Assembly: GCF_000768315.1 (NCBI RefSeq)
Contig: NZ_AQQX01000004.1
Span: 248,001 to 312,000, forward strand
Source of the DNA: Pseudooceanicola atlanticus
Lineage (GTDB): Bacteria > Pseudomonadota > Alphaproteobacteria > Rhodobacterales > Rhodobacteraceae
Reading direction: 5' to 3'
Length of the DNA: 64,000 nucleotides
Positions 18,699 through 27,341 of this stretch are shown here, one piece after another (the first letter of the stretch is position 1; each line of letters starts with the position of its first letter). Position numbers and translations under genes: made by a program. The notes under the pieces were generated by a model. It saw only the letters and a list, made by a program, of their open reading frames with translations, did not search any database and was not told where the DNA came from.

Positions 18699-19616
18699 AT
18701 GTCCCCCGAAGATTTCAACGATGCTGAAGACTGGCTGGAATCCGAGCTTCGGGACGAGTTGGACGAGGATTACGAGATCGAGTTGGAAGACGCTGTCCTG
18801 TCGATGAAAATCCGCGAGATCTATCGCAAGGCGCATGGCGAAACGATCCCGCGTCAGACCTATTTCAAATCGCTGCTGCGGCTGCAGGCCGAATTGATCA
18901 AGCTGCAGGACTGGGTCATCGCCAATAACGAAAAGGTCGTGGTGATCTTCGAGGGGCGCGACAGTGCCGGCAAGGGCGGCGTGATCAAGCGGATCACCCA
19001 GCGGCTCAACCCGCGCGTGGTGCGGACTGTGGCCCTGCCCGCCCCGACGGAGCGCGAGAAATCGCAGTGGTATTTCCAGCGTTACGTGCCGCATCTGCCG
19101 GCTGGCGGCGAAATCGTCCTGTTCGATCGGTCATGGTACAACCGCGCCGGGGTCGAGCGCGTGATGGGCTTTGCAGACGAAGACCAGGTCGAACAATTTT
19201 TCCAGGACGTTCCGGAATTTGAACGGATGCTGGTGCGGTCAGGGATCAGGCTGGTGAAATACTGGTTCTCGATCACGGATGAAGAACAGCAGATGCGCTT
19301 CCTCATCCGCATCCATGACCCGCTGAAACAGTGGAAACTCAGCCCGATGGACCTGCAATCGCGCATCCGGTGGGAGGATTACACCCGCGCCAAGGAAGAC
19401 ATGTTCGCCCGCACCAACATCCCCGAGGCACCGTGGTACATCGTGCCGGGCAATGACAAGAAACGGGCGCGGCTGAACTGCATCGACCATCTGCTGTCGC
19501 TCTTCCCCTACGAGGAAGTGCCCAGCGATGAAATCGCGCTGCCGGAACGGGTCTATAACAGCGATTACGAGCGGCATGTGCTGCCGCCCGAATTGTACGT
19601 TCCGTCGAAATATTAG
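18699..19616 (+). CDS. ppk2: Polyphosphate kinase 2 (PPK2 family)
   Basis: PPK2 enzymes transfer phosphate between polyphosphate and nucleotides, usually making GTP or ATP from the diphosphate. The 305-residue product has the PPK2 Walker A loop GRDSAGKGG (residues 86-94), the Walker B-type FDRSWYNRAGVERVMGF, and the lid-type SPMDLQSRIRWEDYTRAKEDM. I chose the ATG at 18699 because AAAGG lies just upstream and family alignment begins soon after; the open frame extends to 18501 without supporting signals, and a GTG at 18681 is the alternative. The first 35 residues are very acidic (ELRDELDEDYEIELED). It converges with the DUF4274-like gene with only 12 bases between stops. Nucleotide preference cannot be decided from sequence by eye. 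Confidence 0.94.
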   Translation: MSPEDFNDAEDWLESELRDELDEDYEIELEDAVLSMKIREIYRKAHGETIPRQTYFKSLLRLQAELIKLQDWVIANNEKVVVIFEGRDSAGKGGVIKRITQRLNPRVVRTVALPAPTEREKSQWYFQRYVPHLPAGGEIVLFDRSWYNRAGVERVMGFADEDQVEQFFQDVPEFERMLVRSGIRLVKYWFSITDEEQQMRFLIRIHDPLKQWKLSPMDLQSRIRWEDYTRAKEDMFARTNIPEAPWYIVPGNDKKRARLNCIDHLLSLFPYEEVPSDEIALPERVYNSDYERHVLPPELYVPSKY

Positions 19617-19628
19617 GCGGCTGTCGCC

Positions 19629-20186
19629 TTAGCTGGACGACTGGCGGCCGGGGACGAAGAGCGGGGTGAACAACCCCTGGATGAACCCGTGCCGATGGCC
19701 GCCGAGGGCCTTGGGCTTGCGGTTCTTGGCCAGCCCGGCATCGGCGATCACCGGCGCCAAGATCTTGGCGTCGAAGACCCAGCGACCGCGGCGGCCAATC
19801 TTGGCGTCCTCGCGTTGATGAGCCAGCCAATCGGCAACCTGTGCAGGGTCCCGCATCTGACGGGCTGCGATTGGCAGGTAAAACCCGCAGTTAATCCGCT
19901 GGCACAGCACGTCCAGGACAGCGTGGACTTCACGGCTGTTCTCGGGAAATGCGTTGCGGGGCAGCAGATTCCAGCGGCGCGGATGGAATGCGAAAAACAG
20001 TGTCAGGGCGGTGCCGAGATCGAGTTCCTTGCGGGCCGCGATCCAGCGGATGACGGACATGTCGGTATTGTCGACGTCCAGCTTGCGAACAAAATTGCAC
20101 AGCATGTCGGGCTTGAGCTTCTTGAGCATGGAGATCTGCCGCTCAGGGGACATGCTCGTCCAGTCTTTTTGCACAATCGCCAGCAT
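19629..20186 (-). CDS. DUF4274-like protein, unknown function
   Basis: This 185-residue soluble protein has an N-terminal region (KKLKPDMLCNFVRKLDVD followed by IRWIAARKELDLGTALTLFF) that resembles the DUF4274 signature, in which a count-like helical segment precedes a D-x-G-T-A-L motif. The C-terminal part is basic and has no recognised motif. The start at 20186 has GGAAGG upstream. Codon use and GC are like its neighbours. It is divergent from the TerB-like gene across about 230 bases. The family assignment is from memory and moderate; function is unknown. Confidence 0.65.
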   Translation of the reverse strand: MLAIVQKDWTSMSPERQISMLKKLKPDMLCNFVRKLDVDNTDMSVIRWIAARKELDLGTALTLFFAFHPRRWNLLPRNAFPENSREVHAVLDVLCQRINCGFYLPIAARQMRDPAQVADWLAHQREDAKIGRRGRWVFDAKILAPVIADAGLAKNRKPKALGGHRHGFIQGLFTPLFVPGRQSSS

Positions 20187-20419
20187 TTGCTAGGCCTTCC
20201 CTCTTTCCGGGGCCCCGAATTGGCGGGGGCGGTTTCCTTGGCATTCTTGCCGTTATGACGCAGCGTTACATCCGATTGCGGCAAAACTTTGGCAGCGCAA
20301 CTAAAAGGCGAACAACTGCAAAGAGAGTGAATCAATTTGACGCATCTGTGTACGCAAGAGCGCCCTCCGCATGCCAAACGACCATTGGCTGCCCCTGCTT
20401 CTCCGACTATATGCGCCAT

Positions 20420-20857
20420 ATGTTTGCCGACTTCTTAACGCGTCTCGTGCGCCCCGATCCCGAACCGCTTGCCGAAACCGATGCCCGCCTCGCGCTGTCG
20501 GCGCTTCTGGTCCGCGTGGCCCGCAGCGATGGCCATTATGACAGTGACGAACGCCAGATGATCCACCAGATCGTGGCCCAACGTTACAAGCTTGATCAGG
20601 CTGCCGCGACGACCCTGACGGGTGAAGCCGAACTGCTGGAGAGCGAAGCGCCGGATACTGTGCGCTTCACCCGCGCCATCAAGGACGCCGTGCCCTATGA
20701 GGAGCGCCTGGGCGTGATCGAGGCGCTGTGGCAGGTCGTCATGGCCGATGGCCAACGCGACCCCGAAGAGGATGCGCTGCTGCGCCTGTCCGCGTCCCTG
20801 CTGGGCGTGACGGACCAGGACAGCAATGCCGCACGCCTGCGGGTCACCCGCACATGA
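20420..20857 (+). CDS. TerB-like protein
   Basis: This 145-residue protein matches the TerB-like domain: the acidic helical features ALSALLVRVARSDGHYDSDE and VMADGQRDPEEDALLR recur as two pseudo-symmetric D-G-x-x-D-x-x-E metal-type motifs. Such proteins occur in tellurite resistance loci but more often as housekeeping genes of unclear role in proteobacteria, so I do not infer tellurite resistance. I prefer the ATG at 20420 (MFADFLTR); an in-frame ATG lies three codons earlier and neither has a clear ribosome-binding site. The stop codon overlaps the next start (ATGA at 20854-20857), so the downstream PhnD-like gene is probably translationally coupled. Confidence 0.8.
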   Translation: MFADFLTRLVRPDPEPLAETDARLALSALLVRVARSDGHYDSDERQMIHQIVAQRYKLDQAAATTLTGEAELLESEAPDTVRFTRAIKDAVPYEERLGVIEALWQVVMADGQRDPEEDALLRLSASLLGVTDQDSNAARLRVTRT

Positions 20858-21606
20858 TCGCCAGCCTTCCGATGTATGACCGCCCGGAAACCGCGGCGGC
20901 AAACGATGCGCTCTGGGCGTTGATTCGCGATGACCTGCGGGGCGCCGGCATCGACGCGCCCGACAGCCTGACCCGTGGCCCCGACCTCTGGGCGGAATGG
21001 GAGGCGCCGGACCTTCTGCTGTCGCAGACCTGCGGCCTGCCCTACCGGGCGCGGCTCAAGGGCCAGGTGACGATCATCGGCGCACCGGATTACGGGCTGG
21101 AGGACTGCCCGCCGGGCTATTACGCCTCAAAGATCGTGGTGCGGGCCGAGGATGACGACACCGATCCCTCCGCGTGGAAAACCAAGACCCTGGCCTTCAA
21201 CGAAACCCGGTCGCAATCGGGCTGGGCGGCCGCGCTGAACCATGCAGAGAAGCTTGGCACCGCATTTGCCCACAGCATCGAAACCGGGGCGCATCTGCAT
21301 TCCGTGCAGGCCATCGCCGAAGGCCGCGCGGATATTGCCGTGGTCGATGCGCAAAGCTGGCGGATCATCTCCCGGTGGGAACCCGCGGCAAATGCGCTGA
21401 AGATCATCGGCCAGACCGATCCGACCCCTGCCACGCCCTTCATCACCGCGATCAGCCAGCCCGACGATGTAAAGACCGCGCTGCGCGGCGCGTTGGAGCG
21501 TGCCATCGCCGCTCTGCCCGAGGACGCCCGCGCCCTGATCAACCTGCAGGGCATGGCACAGGTCCCGGAAGAGGCCTACATGGCCGTCCCCACCCCCGCG
21601 CGGTAA
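20854..21606 (+). CDS. PhnD-like periplasmic-binding-fold protein without a signal peptide
   Basis: This 250-residue protein has the layout of phosphate/phosphonate-type binding proteins (PhnD-like, type II periplasmic-binding fold): a conserved DLLLSQTCGLPYR segment, the KTLAFNETRSQSGWAAAL hinge region, and GRADIAVVDAQSWRII. No signal peptide or lipobox precedes it; the ATG at 20854 overlaps the terB-like stop and the first residues are MIASLPMYDRPE, which already belong to the fold. It is therefore predicted to be cytoplasmic. Ligand and role are unknown; a sensor or scavenger role is only a guess. No phosphonate permease or ATPase is adjacent: the importer that follows is of the amino-acid type and starts 134 bases downstream. 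Confidence 0.75.
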   Translation: MIASLPMYDRPETAAANDALWALIRDDLRGAGIDAPDSLTRGPDLWAEWEAPDLLLSQTCGLPYRARLKGQVTIIGAPDYGLEDCPPGYYASKIVVRAEDDDTDPSAWKTKTLAFNETRSQSGWAAALNHAEKLGTAFAHSIETGAHLHSVQAIAEGRADIAVVDAQSWRIISRWEPAANALKIIGQTDPTPATPFITAISQPDDVKTALRGALERAIAALPEDARALINLQGMAQVPEEAYMAVPTPAR

Positions 21607-21740
21607 CGAAACGCGCGGCGCAGGCGCCCGGTCGGCATGCTTGTTTTTTCAGCATATCGTTGCGTCATACGCCCGGGACCCGTTGCATTTGCTCAAAAAC
21701 TGCGCCCTACTCCCCGGGTCCAGACGGGAAAGACAACACT

Positions 21741-22514
21741 TTGCAGCAGCCACCGGTCATAGAGATCCGTGATCTTCACAAGAGCTATGGCACACTTGAA
21801 GTCCTCAAGGGTGTGACGATCACCGCGGAACGCGGCAAGGTCGTGTCGCTGATCGGGTCCTCCGGCTCCGGCAAGTCGACCCTGCTGCGCTGCGCCAACC
21901 TGCTGGAGGACAGCCAGTCTGGCGAGATCCTCTTTAAGGGAGAGGCCGTGCATTGGCGCGGCACCGGCATGGCGCGGCGTCCGGGCGATGCGCGCCAGGT
22001 GCTGCGCATCCGCACGAACCTGTCCATGGTGTTCCAGCAATTCAACCTGTGGGCGCATATGTCGATCCTGCAGAACGTGATGGAAGCCCCCATGACCGTC
22101 CTGGGCCGCGACCGGGCCGAGGTGGAACCGAAAGCCCGCGAATACCTGGCCAAGGTCGGCATTGCCGACAAGGCCGACGCCTGGCCAGCCCAGCTGTCCG
22201 GTGGCCAGCAGCAGCGCGCCGCGATTGCCCGTGCGCTGTGCATGGAGCCCGAGGCGCTGCTGTTCGACGAACCGACCTCTGCCCTCGATCCGGAGCTGGA
22301 ACAGGAGGTCGTCAAGGTCATCAAGGACCTCGCCAACGAAGGCCGGACCATGATCCTTGTTACCCACGACATGCGGCTGGCCGCCGATGTCTCGGACGAG
22401 GTCGTGTTCCTGCATAAGGGCCTGATCGAGGAACAGGGCCCGCCAGACCAGTTATTCGGCGCTCCGAAATCGGAACGCCTCCGCCAATTCCTCAGTGCGA
22501 CGCAGAGCGCGTGA
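21741..22514 (+). CDS. Amino-acid-type ABC transporter, ATP-binding subunit
   Basis: This 257-residue ATPase drives import through the two permeases encoded downstream. It shows Walker A GSSGSGKST (residues 39-47), the Q-loop in FQQFNLWAHM, the signature LSGGQQQRAAIARAL, Walker B LLFDEPTSALDPE and the switch His in LVTHDM. The FQQFNLWxHM and SALDPELxxEV variants are typical of the polar amino acid/opine (HisP/OccP-like) family. The best start is TTG at 21741, just before the conserved IEIRDLHKSYG, with GGGAAAG upstream; no ATG lies closer in frame. The binding protein gene follows after 48 bases. The substrate is discussed with the catabolic genes. Confidence 0.93.
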   Translation: MQQPPVIEIRDLHKSYGTLEVLKGVTITAERGKVVSLIGSSGSGKSTLLRCANLLEDSQSGEILFKGEAVHWRGTGMARRPGDARQVLRIRTNLSMVFQQFNLWAHMSILQNVMEAPMTVLGRDRAEVEPKAREYLAKVGIADKADAWPAQLSGGQQQRAAIARALCMEPEALLFDEPTSALDPELEQEVVKVIKDLANEGRTMILVTHDMRLAADVSDEVVFLHKGLIEEQGPPDQLFGAPKSERLRQFLSATQSA

Positions 22515-22562
22515 GGCGACAGACCGGGACAATCCGGCCAAGTTCAACAACGGGAGCTTAAC

Positions 22563-23294
22563 ATGAAGAAACTGATCCTCAGCACTGCGGCGCTGGCGCT
22601 GACCGCCGGTCTGGCCACGGCCGAGAGCCACGCCACCACCGTCCGCCTGGGCACCGAGGGCGCCTACCCTCCGTTCAACTTCATCGACGATAACGGCGAG
22701 ATTGCCGGGTTCGAACGTGAATTGGGCGACGAGCTCTGCGTGCGGGCCGAAGTGACCTGCGAATGGGTCACCAACGACTGGGATTCGATCATTCCGAACC
22801 TGGTGTCGGGCAACTACGACGTCATCATCGCCGGCATGTCGATCACCGACGAACGCGACGAGGTGATCGACTTCACCCAGAACTACACGCCGCCGTCGAA
22901 TTCCGCCTACGTGGCCCTGTCCGAGGACGTGGACCTGGAAAACGGCATCATCGCCGCCCAGACCGCCACGATCCAGGCCGCCCACGTCGCCGAAGGCAGC
23001 GCGACCCTGATCGAGTTCGCAACGCCCGACGAAACCATCGCCGCGATGAAAAACGGCGAGGCCGACGCGGTCTTTGCCGACAAGGACTACCTGAAGCCTT
23101 TCGTGGAAGAGACCGGTGAGTTCTACTTCGTCGGCGAAGACGTTCCGCTGGGTGGCGGCGTCGGCATGGGCCTGCGCGAAAGCGACACCGAGCTGAAGGA
23201 AAAGTTCAACGCCGCCATCACCTCGATGAAAGAGGACGGCACGCTGAACACCATGATCACCAAGTGGTTCGGCGACGACGCCCAGACCTACTGA
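22563..23294 (+). CDS. Amino-acid-type ABC transporter, periplasmic binding protein
   Basis: This 243-residue solute-binding protein has a signal peptide (MKKLILSTAALALTAGLATA) and the SBP-family-3 features VRLGTEGAYPPFNFID, GFERELGDELC, the IAGMSITDERDEVIDFT stretch, and the final TMITKWFGDD. Family 3 binds polar amino acids, opines and related amines. Two Cys residues near position 60 (LCVRAEVTCEW) may form a disulfide. It is preceded by a GGGAGC ribosome-binding site. A GC-rich hairpin follows 14 bases after the stop and separates it from the permease genes by 250 bases, a common way to make more binding protein than membrane subunits. Confidence 0.94.
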   Translation: MKKLILSTAALALTAGLATAESHATTVRLGTEGAYPPFNFIDDNGEIAGFERELGDELCVRAEVTCEWVTNDWDSIIPNLVSGNYDVIIAGMSITDERDEVIDFTQNYTPPSNSAYVALSEDVDLENGIIAAQTATIQAAHVAEGSATLIEFATPDETIAAMKNGEADAVFADKDYLKPFVEETGEFYFVGEDVPLGGGVGMGLRESDTELKEKFNAAITSMKEDGTLNTMITKWFGDDAQTY

Positions 23295-23307
23295 TCCCGG
23301 ATCAGGG

Positions 23308-23331
23308 ACCCGGGCGGTGCGCCGCCCGGGT
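23308..23331 (+). terminator. Intra-operon GC-rich hairpin after the binding protein gene
   Basis: ACCCGGGCGG (23308-23317) pairs perfectly with CCGCCCGGGT (23322-23331) around a TGCG loop. No T-run follows, so it probably protects the upstream mRNA from 3' exonucleases or gives partial termination rather than full stop. Confidence 0.6.
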
Positions 23332-23544
23332 TCGACCCCAATGCCCATTTCAGACAGCAACGCGGATTTTCCATACGGGCCCGGCCCCGTCATGCAGGCC
23401 TGCACCGGCCCTTGCATCCACGTGCCTGTCTTTCCCCTGGCCATTCACCGTGATCGACGCCCACGCGGCGGTCTGACGCCCGTGATGGTGCCTCACTTCG
23501 CCAAGGCCGCACCAATGCCGGCCCAGCCCGCCTGACGAGGACCC

Positions 23545-24420
23545 ATGTTCGCCTACTGCGCCGATCCGCAATCACTCGAAGGGCTGGCCTGGCTGTCGTG
23601 CTACCTGACGACCGGCAAGCACCTGCTGTTCTACCAGAGCTTCGCCTTCATCGTCGCCCTTCTATTGGTGACCGCACCGCTGGCGCTTGGCGTCGGCTTC
23701 ATGGGCGCGCTGGCGACACGGTCCCAGTTCGCGCCGCTGCGCTGGATCGGGACAGTCTACACCTCGATCGTGCGCGGTGTGCCGGACATCGCCTTCTTCC
23801 TCTTCATGCCGCTGGCCATCGACCAGGGCCTGGAATGGATGCGCCACAAGATGCGCTGCCCGGACTGGGACGAACCGATCCGGCAGGGCAGCGATTTCGT
23901 CGTCTGCGCCTCGGCCAAGCTGCCGCTGTCCTCCTCGCCGCAATGGGTACATGAATATTACGGTGTCGTGCTGGGCATGTCGGCCTTCGCCTTCGTCTTC
24001 GGCGCCTTTGCCGCCTACGTGCTGGCCGGTGCCATGAACGCCGTGCCCCGGGCCCAGATGGAAACCGCAGAGGCCTATGGCATGACCCGCCGCCAGGCTA
24101 CCTGGCGCATCCTCGTGCCGCAGATGTGGGTCTATGCCCTGCCCGGCCTGTCGAACCTGTGGATGATCCTCATCAAGGCGACGCCGCTGCTGTTCATCCT
24201 CGGGATCGAGGATGTCGTCTACTGGGCGCGTGAACTCGGCGGGCGCAAGACCAGCGCCTTCGACTTCCCGCATCCCGACTGGCGGCTGTGGTACTTCCTG
24301 GCGTTGCTCGTCTTCTACCTTGCGCTGACCAAGGTGTCCGAGATCGGCTTCAGCCGCCTGGCCCGCCGCATGTCGCGCGGCCAAGCCACTGCCGCCGGCG
24401 TGAAGGAGGCCCGCGCATGA
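23545..24420 (+). CDS. Amino-acid-type ABC transporter permease 1
   Basis: This 291-residue membrane protein is a HisQM-type permease. Hydrophobic segments start at about residue 30; the ATPase-contacting EAA loop reads AETAEAYGMTRRQATWRILVP written as AEAYGMTRRQATWRILVPQ. Between the second and third helices lies an extended soluble stretch containing MRCPDWDEPIRQGSDF and two Cys residues, which is longer than in E. coli HisQ and resembles other alphaproteobacterial members. Its stop overlaps the start of the second permease (ATGA at 24417-24420), so the pair is translationally coupled. The 250-base gap upstream contains only the hairpin and no credible gene. Confidence 0.9.
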   Translation: MFAYCADPQSLEGLAWLSCYLTTGKHLLFYQSFAFIVALLLVTAPLALGVGFMGALATRSQFAPLRWIGTVYTSIVRGVPDIAFFLFMPLAIDQGLEWMRHKMRCPDWDEPIRQGSDFVVCASAKLPLSSSPQWVHEYYGVVLGMSAFAFVFGAFAAYVLAGAMNAVPRAQMETAEAYGMTRRQATWRILVPQMWVYALPGLSNLWMILIKATPLLFILGIEDVVYWARELGGRKTSAFDFPHPDWRLWYFLALLVFYLALTKVSEIGFSRLARRMSRGQATAAGVKEARA

Positions 24421-25256
24421 CCTGTCTCGAAACCATCCAGGCCTATGCGCTGCGCTCCATCGGGATCGGCGAACGGCTGCTGCCCCGGTCCGATTTCACC
24501 CTGTGCCAGCAATTCACCCTGATCGGGTCGGGCGTGATCTGGAATATCTACTTCGCCCTTTTCGCGCTGATCCTGGGCTTTGCCCTGTCGGTATCGGTCG
24601 GGCTGGCCCGCAACGCCAATAGCGCGCTGATCCGCAAACCGGCGGACTGGTTCGTCTTCGTCTTCCGGGGCTCGCCGCTCTTCATCCAGTTCTTCCTCTT
24701 CTACGAGGCCTTCACCCTGTTGCCGAAACAGGGGATCGAGCTGAATCTGGGCTTTGTCGAGATCACCGCCGGCACCCGCTGGCTGACCCGCGCCTGGGCC
24801 GGGGCGCTGATCGTGCTGTTCCTGAACACCTCCGCCTATGCCGGAGAGATCTTCTATGGCGCCCTGCGCTCCATCCCCAAGGGCGATCTTGAAGCCGCGG
24901 ATGCCTATGGCTTCTCGGGGTGGAAGAAATTCCGCAAGATCACCTTCCCGACCATGCTGCGCCTTGGCTGGCCAGCCTATACGAACGAGTCGATCTTCCT
25001 GTTCCACGCCACGACGCTGGTCTATTTCAGCTCGTTCCCTGCCTGGCAGCAGAAGGGCGACGCCCTTTACTATGCCAGCTATTTCGCGGACAAGACGTTC
25101 AATCCGTTCATTCCCTACCCGATCCTGGCCGGCTATTTCATCCTGCTGACGCTGGCGATCATCTGGGTCTATGGGCTGATCTACCGCCACCTCAACCGTC
25201 ACCTGCCGCAGGCGTCGCGGCCCCGTCTGCGCGCCCGGCCACAATTGGTCCGTTAA
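24417..25256 (+). CDS. Amino-acid-type ABC transporter permease 2
   Basis: This 279-residue HisM-type partner permease has hydrophobic segments including LIGSGVIWNIYFALFALIL, the conserved VFRGSPLFIQFFLFYEAF and the EAA loop LEAADAYGFSGWKKFRKITFP. It shares an ATGA overlap with the first permease and ends only four bases before the first glutamine-synthetase-type gene. That spacing strongly suggests that importer and catabolic enzymes are co-transcribed and act on the same compound. Confidence 0.92.
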   Translation: MTCLETIQAYALRSIGIGERLLPRSDFTLCQQFTLIGSGVIWNIYFALFALILGFALSVSVGLARNANSALIRKPADWFVFVFRGSPLFIQFFLFYEAFTLLPKQGIELNLGFVEITAGTRWLTRAWAGALIVLFLNTSAYAGEIFYGALRSIPKGDLEAADAYGFSGWKKFRKITFPTMLRLGWPAYTNESIFLFHATTLVYFSSFPAWQQKGDALYYASYFADKTFNPFIPYPILAGYFILLTLAIIWVYGLIYRHLNRHLPQASRPRLRARPQLVR

Positions 25257-25260
25257 TTCC

Positions 25261-26574
25261 ATGGCCCTGGGCCCGATTTCCACTTTCCGTGTCGCCGCCG
25301 CCGATCTGAATGGCCAGATGCGCGGCAAACGCCTGCCCCGCCCCACCTTCGACAAGCTTGGCGATGGTGTGCGTATGCCGCTCTCCGTGCTCAACGTCGA
25401 TGTCTGGGGCGCCGATATCGAGGACAGCCCGCTGGTCTTCGAATCCGGCGATGCCGACGGCATCCTGCTGCCCACCGATCGCGGCCCCGTCCCGATGCCC
25501 TGGCTGGACAGCCCCTCGGCCCTCGTCCCGATGGAGATGTTCCACGAAACCGGAGAGGCCTTTGCCGGTGACCCCCGCCATGCCCTGGCCAATGTGCTGA
25601 AACGCTACGAGGCCTATGGCTGGACCGTGCAGGCCGGGATCGAGATGGAATTCTACCTGGTCGACGACAGCGGCGACACGCTGGCCCCGCCACTGAACCC
25701 GCTGACCGGGCGCCCCTTGCAGGGCAACGCGATCCTGTCGCTGCGCCAGCTGGATGCCTTCGACGGCTTCCTGTCGGCCGTCTACGACGCGTCCGAGCAG
25801 ATGGAGCTGCCGGCCCAGTCCACGATTTCCGAGGCCGGCCTGGGCCAGTTCGAGATCGACCTGGACCATGCAGACGCAATGCGCGCCGCCGACAATGCCT
25901 GGCTTTTCAAGGCACTGATCCGTGGCATGGCGCGGAAACACGGGATGGCCGGCACCTTCATGTCGAAACCGCTGCCCGACGAATCCGGCACCGGCATGCA
26001 TGTCCATTTCTCGGTGCTGGACGCCGCGGGCAACAACATCTTCGACAATGGCGGGCCCGAAGGCACGGCGCTGATGAAACATGCGGTTGCCGGCTGCCTT
26101 GAGGCGATGCCGGCCTCCACCCTGATCTTCGCACCGCACGGGCCGTCCTACGACCGGTTCGTGCCCGGCGCCCATGCTCCCGTCGGCGCCTGTTGGGCCT
26201 ACGAGAACCGCACCGCCGCGCTGCGCATTCCCGGCGGGTCGTCCAAGGCGCGGCGCATCGAACATCGCGTCGCGGGCGGGGACATCAACCCCTACCTGGC
26301 CCTCGCCGCGATCCTCGGCGCCGCGATCACCGGGATCGAGGATGCCCGAAGGCCCCCCGCGCCCATTTCCGGCAATGCCTACGACATGGACCTTCCGCGC
26401 CTGCGCCCCGACTGGGCCTCGGCCATCGACACGTTCGAAACCGACCCGACGATTGCCCGTATCTTCCCCGAATTGCTGATCCGCAACCTCACCCTGACCA
26501 AGCGTCAGGAGATGCGCAGACTGGCCGAAATCGCGCCGGAAGATCACTGGAAAACCTACCTGGAGGCCGTCTGA
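25261..26574 (+). CDS. Glutamine synthetase family protein 1 (gamma-glutamyl-amine ligase type)
   Basis: This 437-residue enzyme belongs to the glutamine synthetase superfamily: it has the metal-binding GIEMEFYLVD, the GLGQFEIDLDH segment, the ATP/metal-site TGMHVHFSVLD and the C-terminal GGDINPYLALAAILGA. It lacks the adenylylation-type C-terminus of housekeeping GlnA, and its place beside an amidotransferase, a second paralogue and an amine oxidase fits gamma-glutamylputrescine synthetase-like (PuuA-like) enzymes that join glutamate to an amine. The true amine is unknown. The N-terminal beta-grasp region is short (TFRVAADLNGQMRGKRLP in part). It begins four bases after the second permease stop. 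Confidence 0.85.
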   Translation: MALGPISTFRVAAADLNGQMRGKRLPRPTFDKLGDGVRMPLSVLNVDVWGADIEDSPLVFESGDADGILLPTDRGPVPMPWLDSPSALVPMEMFHETGEAFAGDPRHALANVLKRYEAYGWTVQAGIEMEFYLVDDSGDTLAPPLNPLTGRPLQGNAILSLRQLDAFDGFLSAVYDASEQMELPAQSTISEAGLGQFEIDLDHADAMRAADNAWLFKALIRGMARKHGMAGTFMSKPLPDESGTGMHVHFSVLDAAGNNIFDNGGPEGTALMKHAVAGCLEAMPASTLIFAPHGPSYDRFVPGAHAPVGACWAYENRTAALRIPGGSSKARRIEHRVAGGDINPYLALAAILGAAITGIEDARRPPAPISGNAYDMDLPRLRPDWASAIDTFETDPTIARIFPELLIRNLTLTKRQEMRRLAEIAPEDHWKTYLEAV

Positions 26575-26663
26575 CGCCCGCCTCGACGGCTCCCCCGACG
26601 GCCCCCCTTGCCGCCCCCCGAGCGCTCCTCTACCTTCGCGCCATCAACCAAATCAGGTGATCC

Positions 26664-27341
26664 ATGCTCATCGGCATTCTTCAATGCGGCCATTTCCCCG
26701 AAGATCTTCAAGGGGAAAGCGGCGATTACGACGCGATGTTCGAACGGCTGCTGGCCGGCGAAAACTTCGATTACGCGACCTACAACGTGGTGGACGGCGA
26801 CTTCCCCGAGGGACCGGAGGCCTGTGACGGCTGGCTGATCACCGGCTCCCGCCACGGCGCCTACGAGGATCACGACTGGATCCCCCCGCTCGAGGACCTG
26901 ATCCGCGCCATTCGCGACGCCGGCCGCCCGCTGGTCGGGGTCTGCTTTGGCCATCAGATCATCGCCCAGGCCCTGGGCGGCAAGGTCGTCAAGTTCGACG
27001 GTGGCTGGTCCGTCGGCGCCCAGACCTACCAGTTCGAGGACGGTCCCCTGACGCTGAACGCCTGGCACCAGGACCAGGTCGTCGCCCTACCCGACGGTGC
27101 GCAGGTCCTTGCCTCGTCCGAGTTCTGCGCCAACGCAGCCGTGGCCTATGGCGACCGCATCTACACGGTACAGGCGCATCCCGAATTTACCGCGACCGAG
27201 GTCGACGGGCTGATCCGCAAACGCGGCCCCGGTGTCGTGCCCGACGCCCTGCTGGCCAATGCCGCAGACAACCTGAACGCCCCGCTCGGCAGCAGCACGA
27301 TTGCCAAGCGGTTCGCCGCCACCTTCCGGGGAGAGAAATGA
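26664..27341 (+). CDS. Class I glutamine amidotransferase-type hydrolase
   Basis: This 225-residue single-domain protein shows the complete class I triad: nucleophile Cys94 in GVCFGHQ and His172-Glu174 in QAHPEF. The motif GVCFGHQIIAQALGGKV is of the GMP-synthase-like type, not the G-x-C-R-G-x-Q type I associate with E. coli PuuD, although the genomic position matches that of a gamma-glutamyl-GABA-type hydrolase. Between two ligase paralogues it most likely removes or transfers the gamma-glutamyl group at the end of the pathway; this is inference. Its stop overlaps the start of the next gene (ATGATG around 27338-27341), so the two are translationally coupled. Confidence 0.85.
   Translation: MLIGILQCGHFPEDLQGESGDYDAMFERLLAGENFDYATYNVVDGDFPEGPEACDGWLITGSRHGAYEDHDWIPPLEDLIRAIRDAGRPLVGVCFGHQIIAQALGGKVVKFDGGWSVGAQTYQFEDGPLTLNAWHQDQVVALPDGAQVLASSEFCANAAVAYGDRIYTVQAHPEFTATEVDGLIRKRGPGVVPDALLANAADNLNAPLGSSTIAKRFAATFRGEK

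Noticed and set aside
20420-20857. Tellurite resistance gene
   Set aside because: Only a TerB-like fold is present; no other ter genes are nearby, so resistance cannot be claimed.
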